A stretch of 40,983 bases of DNA from an uncultured Lachnospiraceae bacterium (GCA_910577655.1 CAJTOW010000021.1:1-40983), one strand, 5' to 3'; positions 1 through 8,123 are shown, counted from the first letter of the stretch. Numbers and translations are program-made. The notes: generated by a model not told the origin, from the letters alone.

Positions 1-92
1 ACTGTTTTCGTCCAGTTTTCCACATCGGGCGGACGCCCGATGCTTCTTGTCCGGCTCCGCCGGACAAGAAGATGCCCCCGTGATTAGTAACA
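1..92. repeat. Compound palindromic intergenic repeat, copy cut by window edge
   Basis: This stretch is nearly identical to the 3' two-thirds of the 153-bp element at 25090-25242. It holds the 3' arm of the long inner hairpin (2-21), a CATCGGGC/GCCCGATG hairpin (about 23-42), a CTTCTTGTCCGGC/GCCGGACAAGAAG hairpin (about 43-71) and a degraded outer arm ending GTGATTAGTAAC. The third hairpin is a perfect 13-bp stem here, whereas the other copy has a T-G pair at one position and a different loop, so pairing is kept while sequence varies. The 5' half lies outside the window. There is no coding potential. It is a dispersed intergenic element of unknown function, perhaps a small non-autonomous mobile element or a structured RNA. 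Confidence 0.8.
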
Positions 93-105
93 AAATAAGA
101 AATAT

Positions 106-200
106 GTAACAGCTCAGACGGGCAATCTTTCTGCTCCCCAAAACGCCGGGAACAGGAGGATTGCCCGTCTGAAACTGTTGCTGCGCCCCATGAATAGTAA
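106..200. repeat. Long hairpin repeat with TAACAG/CTGTT ends
   Basis: The arm at 106-127 pairs with 159-179 over about 20 bp with a single bulged base (core CAGACGGGCAATC/GATTGCCCGTCTG). About 30 nt lie between, including a small CTG...CAG hairpin. Immediately downstream, 183-200 (GCGCCCCATGAATAGTAA) resembles the outer 3' arm of the element at 25224-25242, so this hairpin looks inserted into, or stacked beside, a second repeat unit. The rest of the leader up to the gene at 329 (201-328) shows only a strong ribosome binding site; I see no convincing promoter. Confidence 0.7.
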
Positions 201-328
201 TAAATGACTTGAATAAGGGGCTGGCGGTTTGTCCTTGTGTGTGGTAATATAGAAACAATATGGCATAATCCGGGGGATGATTGTCTGGTGACTGGATCCG
301 GATCTGCCAGAATAGGAGGAAGAACATA

Positions 329-721
329 ATGAAGATAGCAGTGACTTACGAGCAGGGGAAGATTTTCCAGCATTTTGGACATACAGAAGAGTTTAAGATC
401 TATACCGTGGAGGAGGGCAGGGTGACAGATGCCCAGGTGGAAGACACTCAGGGCAGCGGACATGGTGCCCTGGCCGGATTTCTGGGGGCGCTGGGGGTAG
501 ATACCCTGATTTGCGGCGGAATCGGCGCCGGCGCCCAGGCGGCCCTGGCTGAGGCAGGGATCCGTCTGTATGGCGGTGTGTCCGGGGACGCGGACCAGGC
601 AGTGAACGCACTGCTGGCCGGGAAGCTGGACTTTGATCCCAATGCCCGCTGTGATCACCATGACCATGAGCATGGTCACGGAGAGGGCTGCCATCATGGC
701 GGTTCCTGCGGTGGAAATTAA
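329..721 (+). CDS. NifX/NifB-family (dinitrogenase iron-molybdenum cofactor type) cluster-binding protein with His/Cys-rich tail
   Basis: A small protein of 130 residues beginning MKIAVTYEQGKIFQHFGH, the typical opening of the NifX/NafY/NifB C-terminal domain family, which binds iron-sulfur or iron-molybdenum clusters. The motif LICGGIGAGAQAALAEAGI is the family's glycine-rich turn. The last 25 residues are almost only His, Asp, Glu, Gly and Cys (CDHHDHEHGHGEGCHHGG), a likely metal-binding tail. The start at 329 is preferred over 281 because AGGAGGAAGAAC precedes it and the family N-terminus begins there. No nitrogenase genes are nearby; in clostridia such proteins often occur outside nif clusters, with unknown roles. 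It ends 5 bp before the methyltransferase gene, so the two are probably co-transcribed. Confidence 0.88.
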   Translation: MKIAVTYEQGKIFQHFGHTEEFKIYTVEEGRVTDAQVEDTQGSGHGALAGFLGALGVDTLICGGIGAGAQAALAEAGIRLYGGVSGDADQAVNALLAGKLDFDPNARCDHHDHEHGHGEGCHHGGSCGGN

Positions 722-726
722 AGATC

Positions 727-1791
727 ATGGAAGACGGGAACAGAAAAACATTGACGCCTCACAAACGCCGGGTCCGCTATAAGGGCACCCATCCCCGCAG
801 CTACCAGGAACGCTACAAGGAGCACCAGCCAGAAAAGTATGGCGCCACCATTGAACGGGTCATCAGCAAAGGCAGTACCCCGGCGGGGATGCACATTTCC
901 ATCTGCGTGGATGAGATACTGGATTTCTTACAGATCCGGCCGGACCAGAAAGGGCTTGACTGTACCCTGGGGTATGGCGGCCACTGCCGGCGGATGCTGG
1001 AGTGCCTGGAGGGCCGGGGGCATATCTATGCCCTGGACGTGGATCCCCTGGAATCGGCAAAGACCGGGGCGCGTCTGGCCGGACTGGGATTTGGGCCGGA
1101 GATCCTGACCATACGTCAGATGAATTTTGCGGACATTGACCAGGTGGCAGCAGAGGCCGGAGCCTTTGATTTCATTCTGGCAGATCTGGGGGTGTCGTCT
1201 ATGCAGATCGATAACCCGGAGCGGGGCTTTTCTTATAAATATGAAGGGCCTCTGGATCTGCGGATGAATCCCCAGAAGGGGATCACAGCAGCCCAGCGGC
1301 TTAAGAGCATTTCCCAGGAGGAGCTGGAAGGGATGCTTCTGGAAAATGCGGACGAGCCTTACGCCGACCGGATCGCGGCAGGGCTTGTGAAGGCCATCCG
1401 GCGGGGAGAGCCGGTGGATACTACCATCCAGGTCAGGGATCTGATCTGGAAGGCCCTGGCGTTTCTGCCGGAGGCAGACCAGAAGGAAGCGGTAAAGAAA
1501 TCCTGCGCCAGGGTATTTCAGGCACTGCGCATTGATATCAACCATGAGTTCGAAGCCTTATATTCACTTTTGGAGAAACTCCCTGACGCCCTGGCACCCG
1601 GTGGCCGTGTGGCGATCCTGACATTCCATTCCGGTGAGGACCGTCTGGTGAAGAGGTCCTTTAAGGAATATTATAGGGCGGGGCTCTACAGCCAGATCGC
1701 CACGGATGTGATCCGCCCTTCTGCCCAGGAGTGTGCCCGCAACACCAGGGCTAAGTCGGCCAAACTGCGTTGGGCTGTACGGGAGAGCTGA
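727..1791 (+). CDS. RsmH-family SAM-dependent methyltransferase (16S rRNA m4C1402-type paralogue)
   Basis: A 354-residue class I methyltransferase of the RsmH/MraW family. Visible family motifs are the glycine-rich SAM loop (LDCTLGYGGHCRRMLE, about residues 77-92), an acidic end of strand 2 (ALDVDP), the hallmark DLGVSSMQIDNPERGFSY (about 156-173) followed by GPLDLRMNP, and the C-terminal LTFHSGEDRLVKRSFKE. RsmH methylates N4 of C1402 in 16S rRNA. However, this protein has about 55 extra basic N-terminal residues (HKRRVRYKGTHPRSYQERY) before the usual start, the usual HxPVL segment is replaced by HISICVDE, and it is not in a cell-wall/division (mraZ-rsmH-ftsL) context. It is therefore more likely a second, divergent RsmH copy than the housekeeping one. 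The substrate is not proven. Confidence 0.85.
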   Translation: MEDGNRKTLTPHKRRVRYKGTHPRSYQERYKEHQPEKYGATIERVISKGSTPAGMHISICVDEILDFLQIRPDQKGLDCTLGYGGHCRRMLECLEGRGHIYALDVDPLESAKTGARLAGLGFGPEILTIRQMNFADIDQVAAEAGAFDFILADLGVSSMQIDNPERGFSYKYEGPLDLRMNPQKGITAAQRLKSISQEELEGMLLENADEPYADRIAAGLVKAIRRGEPVDTTIQVRDLIWKALAFLPEADQKEAVKKSCARVFQALRIDINHEFEALYSLLEKLPDALAPGGRVAILTFHSGEDRLVKRSFKEYYRAGLYSQIATDVIRPSAQECARNTRAKSAKLRWAVRES

Positions 1792-1798
1792 ATGTATT

Positions 1799-1865
1799 TT
1801 AGAGCGAGTCTGAAAATTGCTTTCCGGTAGCTGTGCGCTCCACTTTGTGTGACACCGTAGGCGCC
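1799..1865. repeat. Short dispersed repeat beginning TTAGAGCGNGTCTGAAAATT (copy 1)
   Basis: The start TTAGAGCGAGTCTGAAAATT recurs at 13922-13943 (TTAGAGCGTGTCTGAAAATT). The following 40 bases are also alignable with gaps (TTnCCGG, then CCAC, then TGTGACnC). Both copies lie in intergenic DNA. This could be a solo end or small relic of a mobile element; no transposase gene is present. The rest of the 154-bp gap before gtrA contains only the ribosome binding site of that gene. Confidence 0.5.
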
Positions 1866-1945
1866 CCTTGTGGGGGTTTGGCCCAAATGAACACGGCGTA
1901 GTGGGATGGTCTTGCGGGAGGCTGGTGGATCAGGGAGGAACCATT

Positions 1946-2365
1946 GTGTGTACGATACAGAGAATCTGGAATAAATTTTTTAACAGGGAGAATGTTTCTT
2001 ACCTGATATTTGGCGTGCTGACCACACTGGCAGACTGGATCAGCTACCGGATGATGCGCATTGCGGGAATTGACTACCGGATGGCTACTGTCGGATCCTG
2101 GGCGGTGGCGGTGCTTTTCGCCTTTGTCACAAACAAGCTGTTTGTGTTCGGCAGTATGAGCCTGAATCCGGGAAAGGTCTGGAAGGAATTTACCGCCTTT
2201 GTGGCATGCAGGGTCCTTACGGGGGTACTGACATTGATTGCTATGGTCATCATGGTAGACGGCATAGGGATCCGGAATGATTTTTTCTGTAAGGTAGTGA
2301 TCTCGGCCATTTCCCTGGTGATGAATTATGTTCTCAGCAAGTGGTTTATATTTAAAAAGTCATAA
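1946..2365 (+). CDS. GtrA-family membrane protein (polyprenyl-phosphate-sugar flippase type)
   Basis: A 139-residue protein with four predicted membrane helices and the GtrA/GtcA family layout: SYLIFGVLTTLADW at helix 1, FAFVTNKLFVF after helix 2, and VMNYVLSKWFIFKK at the C-terminus. GtrA-like proteins are thought to flip undecaprenyl-phosphate-linked sugars across the membrane for decoration of wall polymers. A GTG start at 1946 is chosen because GGGAGGAA lies 6 bases upstream; the longer frame from 1868 has no binding site and a non-family N-terminus. It is 70 bp upstream of a YfhO-type glycosyltransferase in the same direction. In Bacillus, a flippase (GtcA), a sugar-lipid synthase (CsbB) and YfhO work together, so the pairing is functionally sensible. 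Confidence 0.85.
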   Translation: MCTIQRIWNKFFNRENVSYLIFGVLTTLADWISYRMMRIAGIDYRMATVGSWAVAVLFAFVTNKLFVFGSMSLNPGKVWKEFTAFVACRVLTGVLTLIAMVIMVDGIGIRNDFFCKVVISAISLVMNYVLSKWFIFKKS

Positions 2366-2435
2366 TAAATGCAATCGTCCGGAAGACAGAATGTTTTTTG
2401 CGCGGCTGCATGATAAAATGAGGTGATCACAGGTT

Positions 2436-5400
2436 ATGAAGCGGACGGATATCAGCCGTATCACAGAAGAACTGGAACACCTACTGATGAGGAACAGTGC
2501 AATGCCGGGAACAGAGGAGAATGAGATTAGAAGCAAGGAGAACATAGAACAGACAATGAGAGGAAGGAAACCTGAGCGGAAGCTTGAGGAGAAGAAATCA
2601 CATATAGCCGGAGAGGACAGGGAACCGGCGCAGGAGTCCCATAAGGCCGGACCAGGACCTGAGGAGCCGGAGACGGTATTTGTGCCGGAGTGGGATGAAA
2701 TGCTGTATGAATCTGTAAAGTTCACAGAGGATCCGAAACATCGGGACAGGGAAGTCTCAAAAGACCAGGACAAGGCCCAGGGGCAGGATGTGCAGATGCC
2801 GTCCGGTCAGGCTCCGGACCGGCAGATCCTGAATATGCAGGATGCGGTTCCCCAGGCGCCATCTTCCCAGCCCTGGCAGCCTCAAAAGCAAAGCGCCAGG
2901 AAGCAGGCCCACAGGGTGAAAAAGGCCAGCTTCCACGGACAGAAAAAAGGAGAAGGGCAGGGCCGTCCATGGGGGTTTTTGCGTCCCTGGGACGCGCTGG
3001 CTGCGGCCTTTTTTGTCCCGGTGGTGGTGATGGTGATTATCTTCGTCCAGCGGGGGATTTTTCCCTTTGGAGAGGAGAGCTTTCTGAGGACAGATATGTA
3101 CCACCAGTACGCGCCCTTTTTCTCCGAATTCCAGCATAAGCTGAAGACAGGCCAGAGCCTTCTGTACAGCTGGGACGTGGGGATGGGGGTGAATTTTTCG
3201 GCTCTTTACGCCTACTATCTGGCCAGTCCTGTGAACTGGATTCTGGTGCTGTGTCCGGATTCCCTGACCCTGGAATTCATGACCTATATGATCGTGATCA
3301 AGATTGGCCTATGCGGCCTTTCTATGGCCTGGTATCTGCGCAGGCACTGTCAGACCAAGGATTTTGGCATCGCGTTTTTCGGGATCTTCTATGCGTTGTC
3401 AGGTTACATGGCGGCCTATAGCTGGAATATCATGTGGCTGGACTGCATCCTGCTGTTTCCGGTCATTACCTATGGGCTGGAGCGGCTGGTAGATGAGGGG
3501 AAGGGGATGGTCTACTGCATTTTTCTGGGACTGTCCATTCTTTCCAATTATTATATTTCCATCATGACCTGCATCTTTTTGGTGTTTTATTTCGTGGCGC
3601 TGTTGGTTCTGGAGAAATGGATGAGCTGGAAGAAATTCCTCGCCCGCTCGGCTCAGTTCGCAGGCTATTCCCTGTTAGCCGGAGGACTCTCGGCGGCGGT
3701 CCTGGTGCCGGAGGTCTATGCGCTCAGGATGACAGCGTCCGGGGATATCAATTTTCCCAAGACCTTTACCCAGTATTTTTCGATCTTCGATATGATCGCC
3801 CGCCACATCGGCAATGTGGAGACGGAGATCGGCCTGGACCACTGGCCCAACATATACTGCGGCGTGGCGGTGCTGATGTTTGTCCTTTTGTATCTGATGT
3901 GCCGGAAGGTACCGGCCAGGGAGAAGGCAGTATATGGGCTGCTGATTCTGTTCTTCTTCGCCAGCTTTTCCATGAATGTGCTGAACTTTATCTGGCATGG
4001 GTTCCATTATCCCAACAGTCTGCCCTGCCGCCAGTCCTATATCTATATCTTTCTGGTGCTGCTGGTGAGCTACCGGGCTTACATGTATCTGCCCGGGACG
4101 TCCCGCAGGCATCTGCTGACAGCTTTCTGGGGCGCGGTGGCATTCGTGCTCATGGCCCAGAAGCTGGTGACAGAAGACCATTTTAAACATTTTATCATTT
4201 TCTATGTGGCGATCCTGTTCCTGGCCATGTATCTGGGACTGATCTGCTTATACAGGAAGGGACCCCGCTACCATGGACGGGCGCTTCTCTGCGCCCTGGC
4301 GGTAGTATCCCTGGAAGCGGCGGTCAATACGGCTGTCACCAGCGTGACCACTACCAGCCGGACCGCTTACAAGCGGGACAACCAGGCAGTGGAGCGGCTG
4401 GTAGCCCAGGTCTTTCCCGGCGGAACCTTTTTCCGCATGGAGAAGGTGACCAGGAAGACGAAAAATGACGGCGCATGGCTTCATTTTCCCTCTGTGTCCC
4501 TGTTCTCGTCCACGGCCAACGCTGATCTGACAAAGCTCTTCAGGAAGCTGGGATGTGAGAGCTCCACCAATGCCTACAGCATCACCGGAGGGACTCCCCT
4601 GATTGATATGCTTTTTGCGGTAAAGTACGGCATCTATTCGGAGGAGCAGACAGAGACGGCGCTTCATTCCCTGGTGAAGGAGGAGCACGGAAGCTGGCTG
4701 TATGAGAATACCTATACCCTGCCGGTGGGCTTTGTGGTGTCCACGAATTTTGACAATGAGTGGGATCTGGAGGCAGGAAATCCCGTGGATGTACAGAACA
4801 GTCTGGCGGCCAGCGCCGGGGCCGGACCGGTCCTGGAGGCAGTGCTGGATACCAGAGTGGAGGGGAAGAGCCAGTCCTTTTACCCGGAGACCAGCGGAGA
4901 ATATTTTGCCTATGTCAGCAACAAGAAGATAGAGAAGGTGAAGGCTACCACCAAACGGGGAACCCAGACCTTCAACAACATTGACCGTGGCTATCTGCTG
5001 GAGCTTGGCTACTGTGAGGAGGGCTATGAGGTGACCCTGACTGCGGAGGATACCTCCGAGGAAATGTGGGCGGATATCTACCGGTTCTCTGAGGAGAATC
5101 TGGATACAGTCTACCAGTACTTTGCCGGGGAACCCTGGTCTTTGACCCGCTGGACAGAGACGTCCCTGGAGGGGAAGGTGGCCTGCGAAGATTACAGTCT
5201 GCTGATGACATCCGTGCCCTATGACCAGGGCTGGAGGATCCTGGTGGACGGCCAGGAGCAGGAGGCTCAGAAGGTTATGGATGCTTTTATAGGGATCCGG
5301 CTGGAGCCGGGGCGTCACACGGTCTATATGACCTACATGCCCCAGGGACTGAAAACCGGTATCCTGATTACCCTGGGCAGCGTGATGGTGCTGGCCGGGA

Positions 5401-5447
5401 TTGGCGGCGGCGGATATTTGATGCGGAAACGTCGGGGGGCGAACTGA
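2436..5447 (+). CDS. YfhO-family multi-pass membrane protein (GT-C-like glycosyltransferase)
   Basis: A 1003-residue protein. Residues 1 to about 180 are hydrophilic, rich in Glu, Lys, Gln and Pro, and probably disordered and cytoplasmic. From about 186 onward there are a dozen or more hydrophobic helices, starting with ALAAAFFVPVVVMVIIFVQ. The first outer loop carries LRTDMYHQYAPFFSEF, matching the conserved acidic loop of YfhO proteins, then YSWDVGMGVNF. A large outer domain (about 660-970) precedes a last helix and a positive C-terminus (MRKRR). YfhO in Bacillus transfers sugars to lipoteichoic acid. Most family members are about 850-900 residues, and the extra length here is the N-terminal extension. 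The start at 2436 has AGGTGA 9 bases upstream. The acceptor and sugar are unknown. Confidence 0.85.
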   Translation: MKRTDISRITEELEHLLMRNSAMPGTEENEIRSKENIEQTMRGRKPERKLEEKKSHIAGEDREPAQESHKAGPGPEEPETVFVPEWDEMLYESVKFTEDPKHRDREVSKDQDKAQGQDVQMPSGQAPDRQILNMQDAVPQAPSSQPWQPQKQSARKQAHRVKKASFHGQKKGEGQGRPWGFLRPWDALAAAFFVPVVVMVIIFVQRGIFPFGEESFLRTDMYHQYAPFFSEFQHKLKTGQSLLYSWDVGMGVNFSALYAYYLASPVNWILVLCPDSLTLEFMTYMIVIKIGLCGLSMAWYLRRHCQTKDFGIAFFGIFYALSGYMAAYSWNIMWLDCILLFPVITYGLERLVDEGKGMVYCIFLGLSILSNYYISIMTCIFLVFYFVALLVLEKWMSWKKFLARSAQFAGYSLLAGGLSAAVLVPEVYALRMTASGDINFPKTFTQYFSIFDMIARHIGNVETEIGLDHWPNIYCGVAVLMFVLLYLMCRKVPAREKAVYGLLILFFFASFSMNVLNFIWHGFHYPNSLPCRQSYIYIFLVLLVSYRAYMYLPGTSRRHLLTAFWGAVAFVLMAQKLVTEDHFKHFIIFYVAILFLAMYLGLICLYRKGPRYHGRALLCALAVVSLEAAVNTAVTSVTTTSRTAYKRDNQAVERLVAQVFPGGTFFRMEKVTRKTKNDGAWLHFPSVSLFSSTANADLTKLFRKLGCESSTNAYSITGGTPLIDMLFAVKYGIYSEEQTETALHSLVKEEHGSWLYENTYTLPVGFVVSTNFDNEWDLEAGNPVDVQNSLAASAGAGPVLEAVLDTRVEGKSQSFYPETSGEYFAYVSNKKIEKVKATTKRGTQTFNNIDRGYLLELGYCEEGYEVTLTAEDTSEEMWADIYRFSEENLDTVYQYFAGEPWSLTRWTETSLEGKVACEDYSLLMTSVPYDQGWRILVDGQEQEAQKVMDAFIGIRLEPGRHTVYMTYMPQGLKTGILITLGSVMVLAGIGGGGYLMRKRRGAN

Positions 5448-5469
5448 GCAGACGGCCGGACATAAGTCA

Positions 5470-5520
5470 CGGCGGCGCCCGAAGCTTCTTGTCACCGGTG
5501 TTTCCGGAGGCAGGAGAGAT
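5470..5520. repeat. Degenerate fragment of the compound palindromic repeat
   Basis: GCGCCCGAAGCTTCTTGTCACCGG at about 5474-5498 resembles the ACGCCCGATGCTTCTTGTCTGGCG part of the element at 25090-25242, with the pairing partner lost. It lies in the gap between the YfhO gene and argH. The same gap also has a small ATCCGG/CCGGAT hairpin near 5549-5570. Confidence 0.4.
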
Positions 5521-5578
5521 GCCGGTCTGAACGATTGTAAAGAAAAATATCCGGGCTATATGTCCGGATCAGAGTAAT

Positions 5579-5604
5579 GGTTCAGGGGGTATCTGAACGG
5601 TTAC
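5579..5604. repeat. Small palindromic repeat (GTTCAG-loop-CTGAAC-GGTTAC)
   Basis: GTTCAG (5580-5585) pairs with CTGAAC (5593-5598) around a GGGTAT-type loop and is followed by GGTTAC. This is the same unit as the perfect hairpin at 18378-18408. It lies 35 bp upstream of argH, and an equivalent unit overlaps the 3' end of argH, so argH is flanked by two copies in the same orientation. Confidence 0.65.
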
Positions 5605-5638
5605 GAATTAGAATAATATACGAGGAGTACAAAGAGTT

Positions 5639-7066
5639 ATGAAATTATGGGGAGGACGTTTTACAAAGGAAGAGAACCAGCTTGTTCACAATTTTAATGA
5701 GTCCTTGTCCTTTGACCAGAAGTTCTATCGTCAGGATATCCAGGGCAGCATCGCCCATGTGACCATGCTGGCAAAGCAGGGGATTGTGTCACAGGAGGAT
5801 GGGCAGGTTATCATCAATGGACTCAAGGGGATCCTGGAGGATCTGGAGTCGGGAAAGCTGGTATTTACAAAAGAACATGAGGATATTCATTCCTTTGTGG
5901 AGGCACATCTGACAGAACGGGTGGGCGAGGCAGGCAAGCGGCTTCATACCGGACGCAGCCGCAATGACCAGGTGGCCCTGGATATGAAGCTGTACTGCCG
6001 GGACGAGATCCTGGAGATCGACCGGCTGTTAAAGGAGCTTCTGGAGGTTCTTTTAAAGATTATGGAGGAGAATCTGGACACCTATATGCCGGGATTCACC
6101 CATCTGCAGAAGGCCCAGCCTGTGACCCTGGCCCACCATGTGGGAGCTTACTTTGAGATGTTTATGCGGGACAGGGGACGCCTTAGGGATATCTACAGGC
6201 GGATGAATGAATGTCCTCTGGGCTCCGGCGCCCTGGCCGGCACCACATATCCCCTGGACCGGGCCTATAGCGCTGAGCTGCTGGGCTTTGACGGACCGAC
6301 CTTTAACAGCATGGACTCTGTGTCTGACCGGGATTATGTGATCGAGCTTCTCAGCGCCCTGGCGACTATCTCCATGCATTTGAGCCGGTTCAGTGAGGAG
6401 ATCATCATCTGGAATACCAATGAGTACCGGTTTGTGGAACTGGACGATGCCTACAGCACTGGAAGCAGCATCATGCCCCAGAAGAAAAATCCGGATATTG
6501 CCGAGCTGGTCCGTGGCAAGACCGGACGGGTCTACGGAGCCCTGGTCTCCATCCTGACGGTCATGAAGGGTCTGCCTCTGGCCTACAATAAGGATATTCA
6601 GGAGGACAAGGAGCTGACCTTTGATGCCATTGATACAGTGAAGGGCTCTCTGGCTTTGTTCACCGGCATGATCTCCACCATCACCTTCCGCAGGGATGTG
6701 ATGGAAGCCAGTGCGAAACGGGGCTTTACCAATGCCACCGACGCGGCGGACTACCTGGTGAATCACGGAGTCCCCTTCCGGGATGCCCATGGGATCGTGG
6801 GTCAACTGGTGTTGCTGTGTATTAAAAAAGGAATTGCCCTGGATGATCTGTCCCTGGAGGAATTCCGGACCGTCAGCCCTGTATTTGAGGAAGATATCTA
6901 TGAGGCGATCAGTATGGAGACCTGCGTCCGGAAGCGCAATACCGCCGGGGCACCGGGGCAGGAGGCCATGAAGGAAGCGATCGCGGCCTGCAAAAGAAGG
7001 CTTGCGTGTGACATTCAAGGGGTATCTGAACGGTTACACGCTGGCATCCCGGCTGGGGAAGATTAA
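5639..7066 (+). CDS. argH: Argininosuccinate lyase
   Basis: A 475-residue cytosolic homotetrameric enzyme of the fumarase/aspartase superfamily that splits argininosuccinate into arginine and fumarate, the last step of arginine synthesis. It begins MKLWGGRFTKE as in most ArgH proteins. Signatures are HTGRSRNDQVALD (about residues 102-114), FTHLQKAQPVTLAHH (about 152-166) and the catalytic loop GSSIMPQKKNPD (about 277-288), which carries the catalytic serine. GAGGAG precedes the ATG. The last residues, from about 459 (IQGVSERLH...), are encoded by a copy of the intergenic palindrome at 7011-7037, so the C-terminus is extended or replaced relative to the ancestral gene. No other arginine genes are nearby. 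Confidence 0.97.
   Translation: MKLWGGRFTKEENQLVHNFNESLSFDQKFYRQDIQGSIAHVTMLAKQGIVSQEDGQVIINGLKGILEDLESGKLVFTKEHEDIHSFVEAHLTERVGEAGKRLHTGRSRNDQVALDMKLYCRDEILEIDRLLKELLEVLLKIMEENLDTYMPGFTHLQKAQPVTLAHHVGAYFEMFMRDRGRLRDIYRRMNECPLGSGALAGTTYPLDRAYSAELLGFDGPTFNSMDSVSDRDYVIELLSALATISMHLSRFSEEIIIWNTNEYRFVELDDAYSTGSSIMPQKKNPDIAELVRGKTGRVYGALVSILTVMKGLPLAYNKDIQEDKELTFDAIDTVKGSLALFTGMISTITFRRDVMEASAKRGFTNATDAADYLVNHGVPFRDAHGIVGQLVLLCIKKGIALDDLSLEEFRTVSPVFEEDIYEAISMETCVRKRNTAGAPGQEAMKEAIAACKRRLACDIQGVSERLHAGIPAGED
7011..7037. repeat. Palindromic repeat unit overlapping the 3' end of argH
   Basis: ATTCAAGGGGTATCTGAAC and GGTTACAC here match the intergenic unit at 18383-18410 almost base for base (one substitution, CGG for CTG). 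TTCA (7014-7017) and TGAA (7027-7030) form the reduced hairpin. It lies inside the argH reading frame, read as residues about 459-467, and the frame continues to a stop at 7064. Confidence 0.7.
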
Positions 7067-7077
7067 TCTGTAAAAGC

Positions 7078-7105
7078 TTGACATTTAACACTTTTGTAAT
7101 ATAAT
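7078..7105 (+). promoter_or_regulatory. Promoter of the 3D-domain protein gene
   Basis: TTGACA (7078-7083) and TATAAT (7100-7105) are separated by 16 bp and begin 12 bp after the argH stop codon. The leader that follows is about 140 nt long and contains a CCGTCTGA/TCAGAC-type partial inverted repeat around 7154-7199. I recognise no known riboswitch in it. Confidence 0.8.
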
Positions 7106-7249
7106 AGAAGTGGAATCCCACATTTGTTCGAAATTACGGAATGTATTCAGATCCGTCTGAGACACAAAATTGTAACAAATTTTTGTACGGTTCAGACACG
7201 CTTTTAGCCCCTGGACATTGCAATAATTTCGTTAAGGAGGTACACTTCT

Positions 7250-8050
7250 ATGAAGAGAAGACTGATTCGCGCTCTGGTGACTGGGGTGGTCTCTGGTATC
7301 CTCAGCACGGGGATGTGGATGACAGCCTGGGCAGATACGCTGGTGCCGGCTATGAATTTGCCTGAGGTCTCCGGCCAGACCGAGGAGCATACCGTTGGAA
7401 TCCCGGGAGCCATTGAAGAAGGAACCGTGACAGCGGAGGCTGTGACAAAGCCCCAGGGAACGATAGCAGGCACAGAAGGTGCAAAGGAGCAGACAACAGG
7501 AAGCGCCGTGAAGACGGCGGGCAGAAAGAGTGGACAGACAGCAGCCGGGGCGTCGGCCCAGAAGACAGCTTCGGAAGAAACCGGAGCTGCTGCAGAAAAC
7601 AGCACCCAGTCCTCGAAAGTTATTGCAGGCAAAGGTGTCAGGGAAGCAGAGGCCGAAGCGGAGGCTGAGCGGGAGGCGCTGGCCCAGGTGGGACCAGGCA
7701 TCAAAGAAAAGAAGAATGCCGACAAGACAGCCAATCTGGTTCCGGCCCGCGGTACGTCCCTGGGCATCTTCAAGACCACCGGTTACTGTACTTGTGAGCA
7801 GTGTATCGGAGACAGCAGCGGTCTGACCTATTCCGGGACCGTACCGAAAGCGCGTCACACGGTTTCGGCGGACATCAGCTTATATCCGGTAGGGACCCGG
7901 CTGATGATCGGCGATGTGGTCTACACCGTGGAGGACACCGGAAGCAATATCGCAGGCAACTGGATCGATATCTATTATGAAAGTCATGAGGAAGCATTTG
8001 CCCACGGGGTGCAGATGCAGGAAGTCTTTACCGTCATGGGGGAATCATGA
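7250..8050 (+). CDS. Secreted 3D (Asp-Asp-Asp) domain protein
   Basis: A 266-residue protein. Residues 1-28 form a signal peptide (basic MKRRLIR, hydrophobic core, cleavage near AWA-DT). Residues about 30-170 are a low-complexity Ala/Glu/Thr/Gly linker. The C-terminal 100 residues form a 3D domain: TTGYCTCEQCIG, VSADISLYPVGTRLMI, VEDTGSNIAGNWIDIYY, with the acidic residues in ADIS, EDTG and WIDIY as the likely 3D triad. This domain is the double-psi-barrel fold of the MltA/RpfB/YocH group of cell-wall lytic enzymes, so a role in peptidoglycan cleavage outside the cell is likely. AAGGAGG precedes the ATG. It is transcribed alone between a strong promoter and a strong terminator. Confidence 0.85.
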   Translation: MKRRLIRALVTGVVSGILSTGMWMTAWADTLVPAMNLPEVSGQTEEHTVGIPGAIEEGTVTAEAVTKPQGTIAGTEGAKEQTTGSAVKTAGRKSGQTAAGASAQKTASEETGAAAENSTQSSKVIAGKGVREAEAEAEAEREALAQVGPGIKEKKNADKTANLVPARGTSLGIFKTTGYCTCEQCIGDSSGLTYSGTVPKARHTVSADISLYPVGTRLMIGDVVYTVEDTGSNIAGNWIDIYYESHEEAFAHGVQMQEVFTVMGES

Positions 8051-8066
8051 ATAAACATGCTTTGGC

Positions 8067-8107
8067 AAAAACCAGACACCAGAACCGGTGTCTGGTTTTT
8101 TTATAAT
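8067..8107 (+). terminator. Rho-independent terminator after the 3D-domain gene
   Basis: An 11-bp stem AACCAGACACC/GGTGTCTGGTT with a short loop is followed by a run of T. It separates this gene from the heat-shock operon. Confidence 0.9.
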
Positions 8108-8123
8108 TTTCGTAAAATCACTA

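Noticed and set aside
1..200. CRISPR-like repeat array
   Set aside because: The repeats are palindromic, unequal in spacing and not separated by unique spacers of constant length; no cas gene is present.
329..721. Part of a nitrogen-fixation cluster
   Set aside because: The NifX-like protein has no nif neighbours; the family is widespread in non-fixing clostridia.
7141..7365. A 74-codon frame in the leader of the 3D-domain gene
   Set aside because: It overlaps the real gene in another frame; the only strong ribosome binding site serves the start at 7250.
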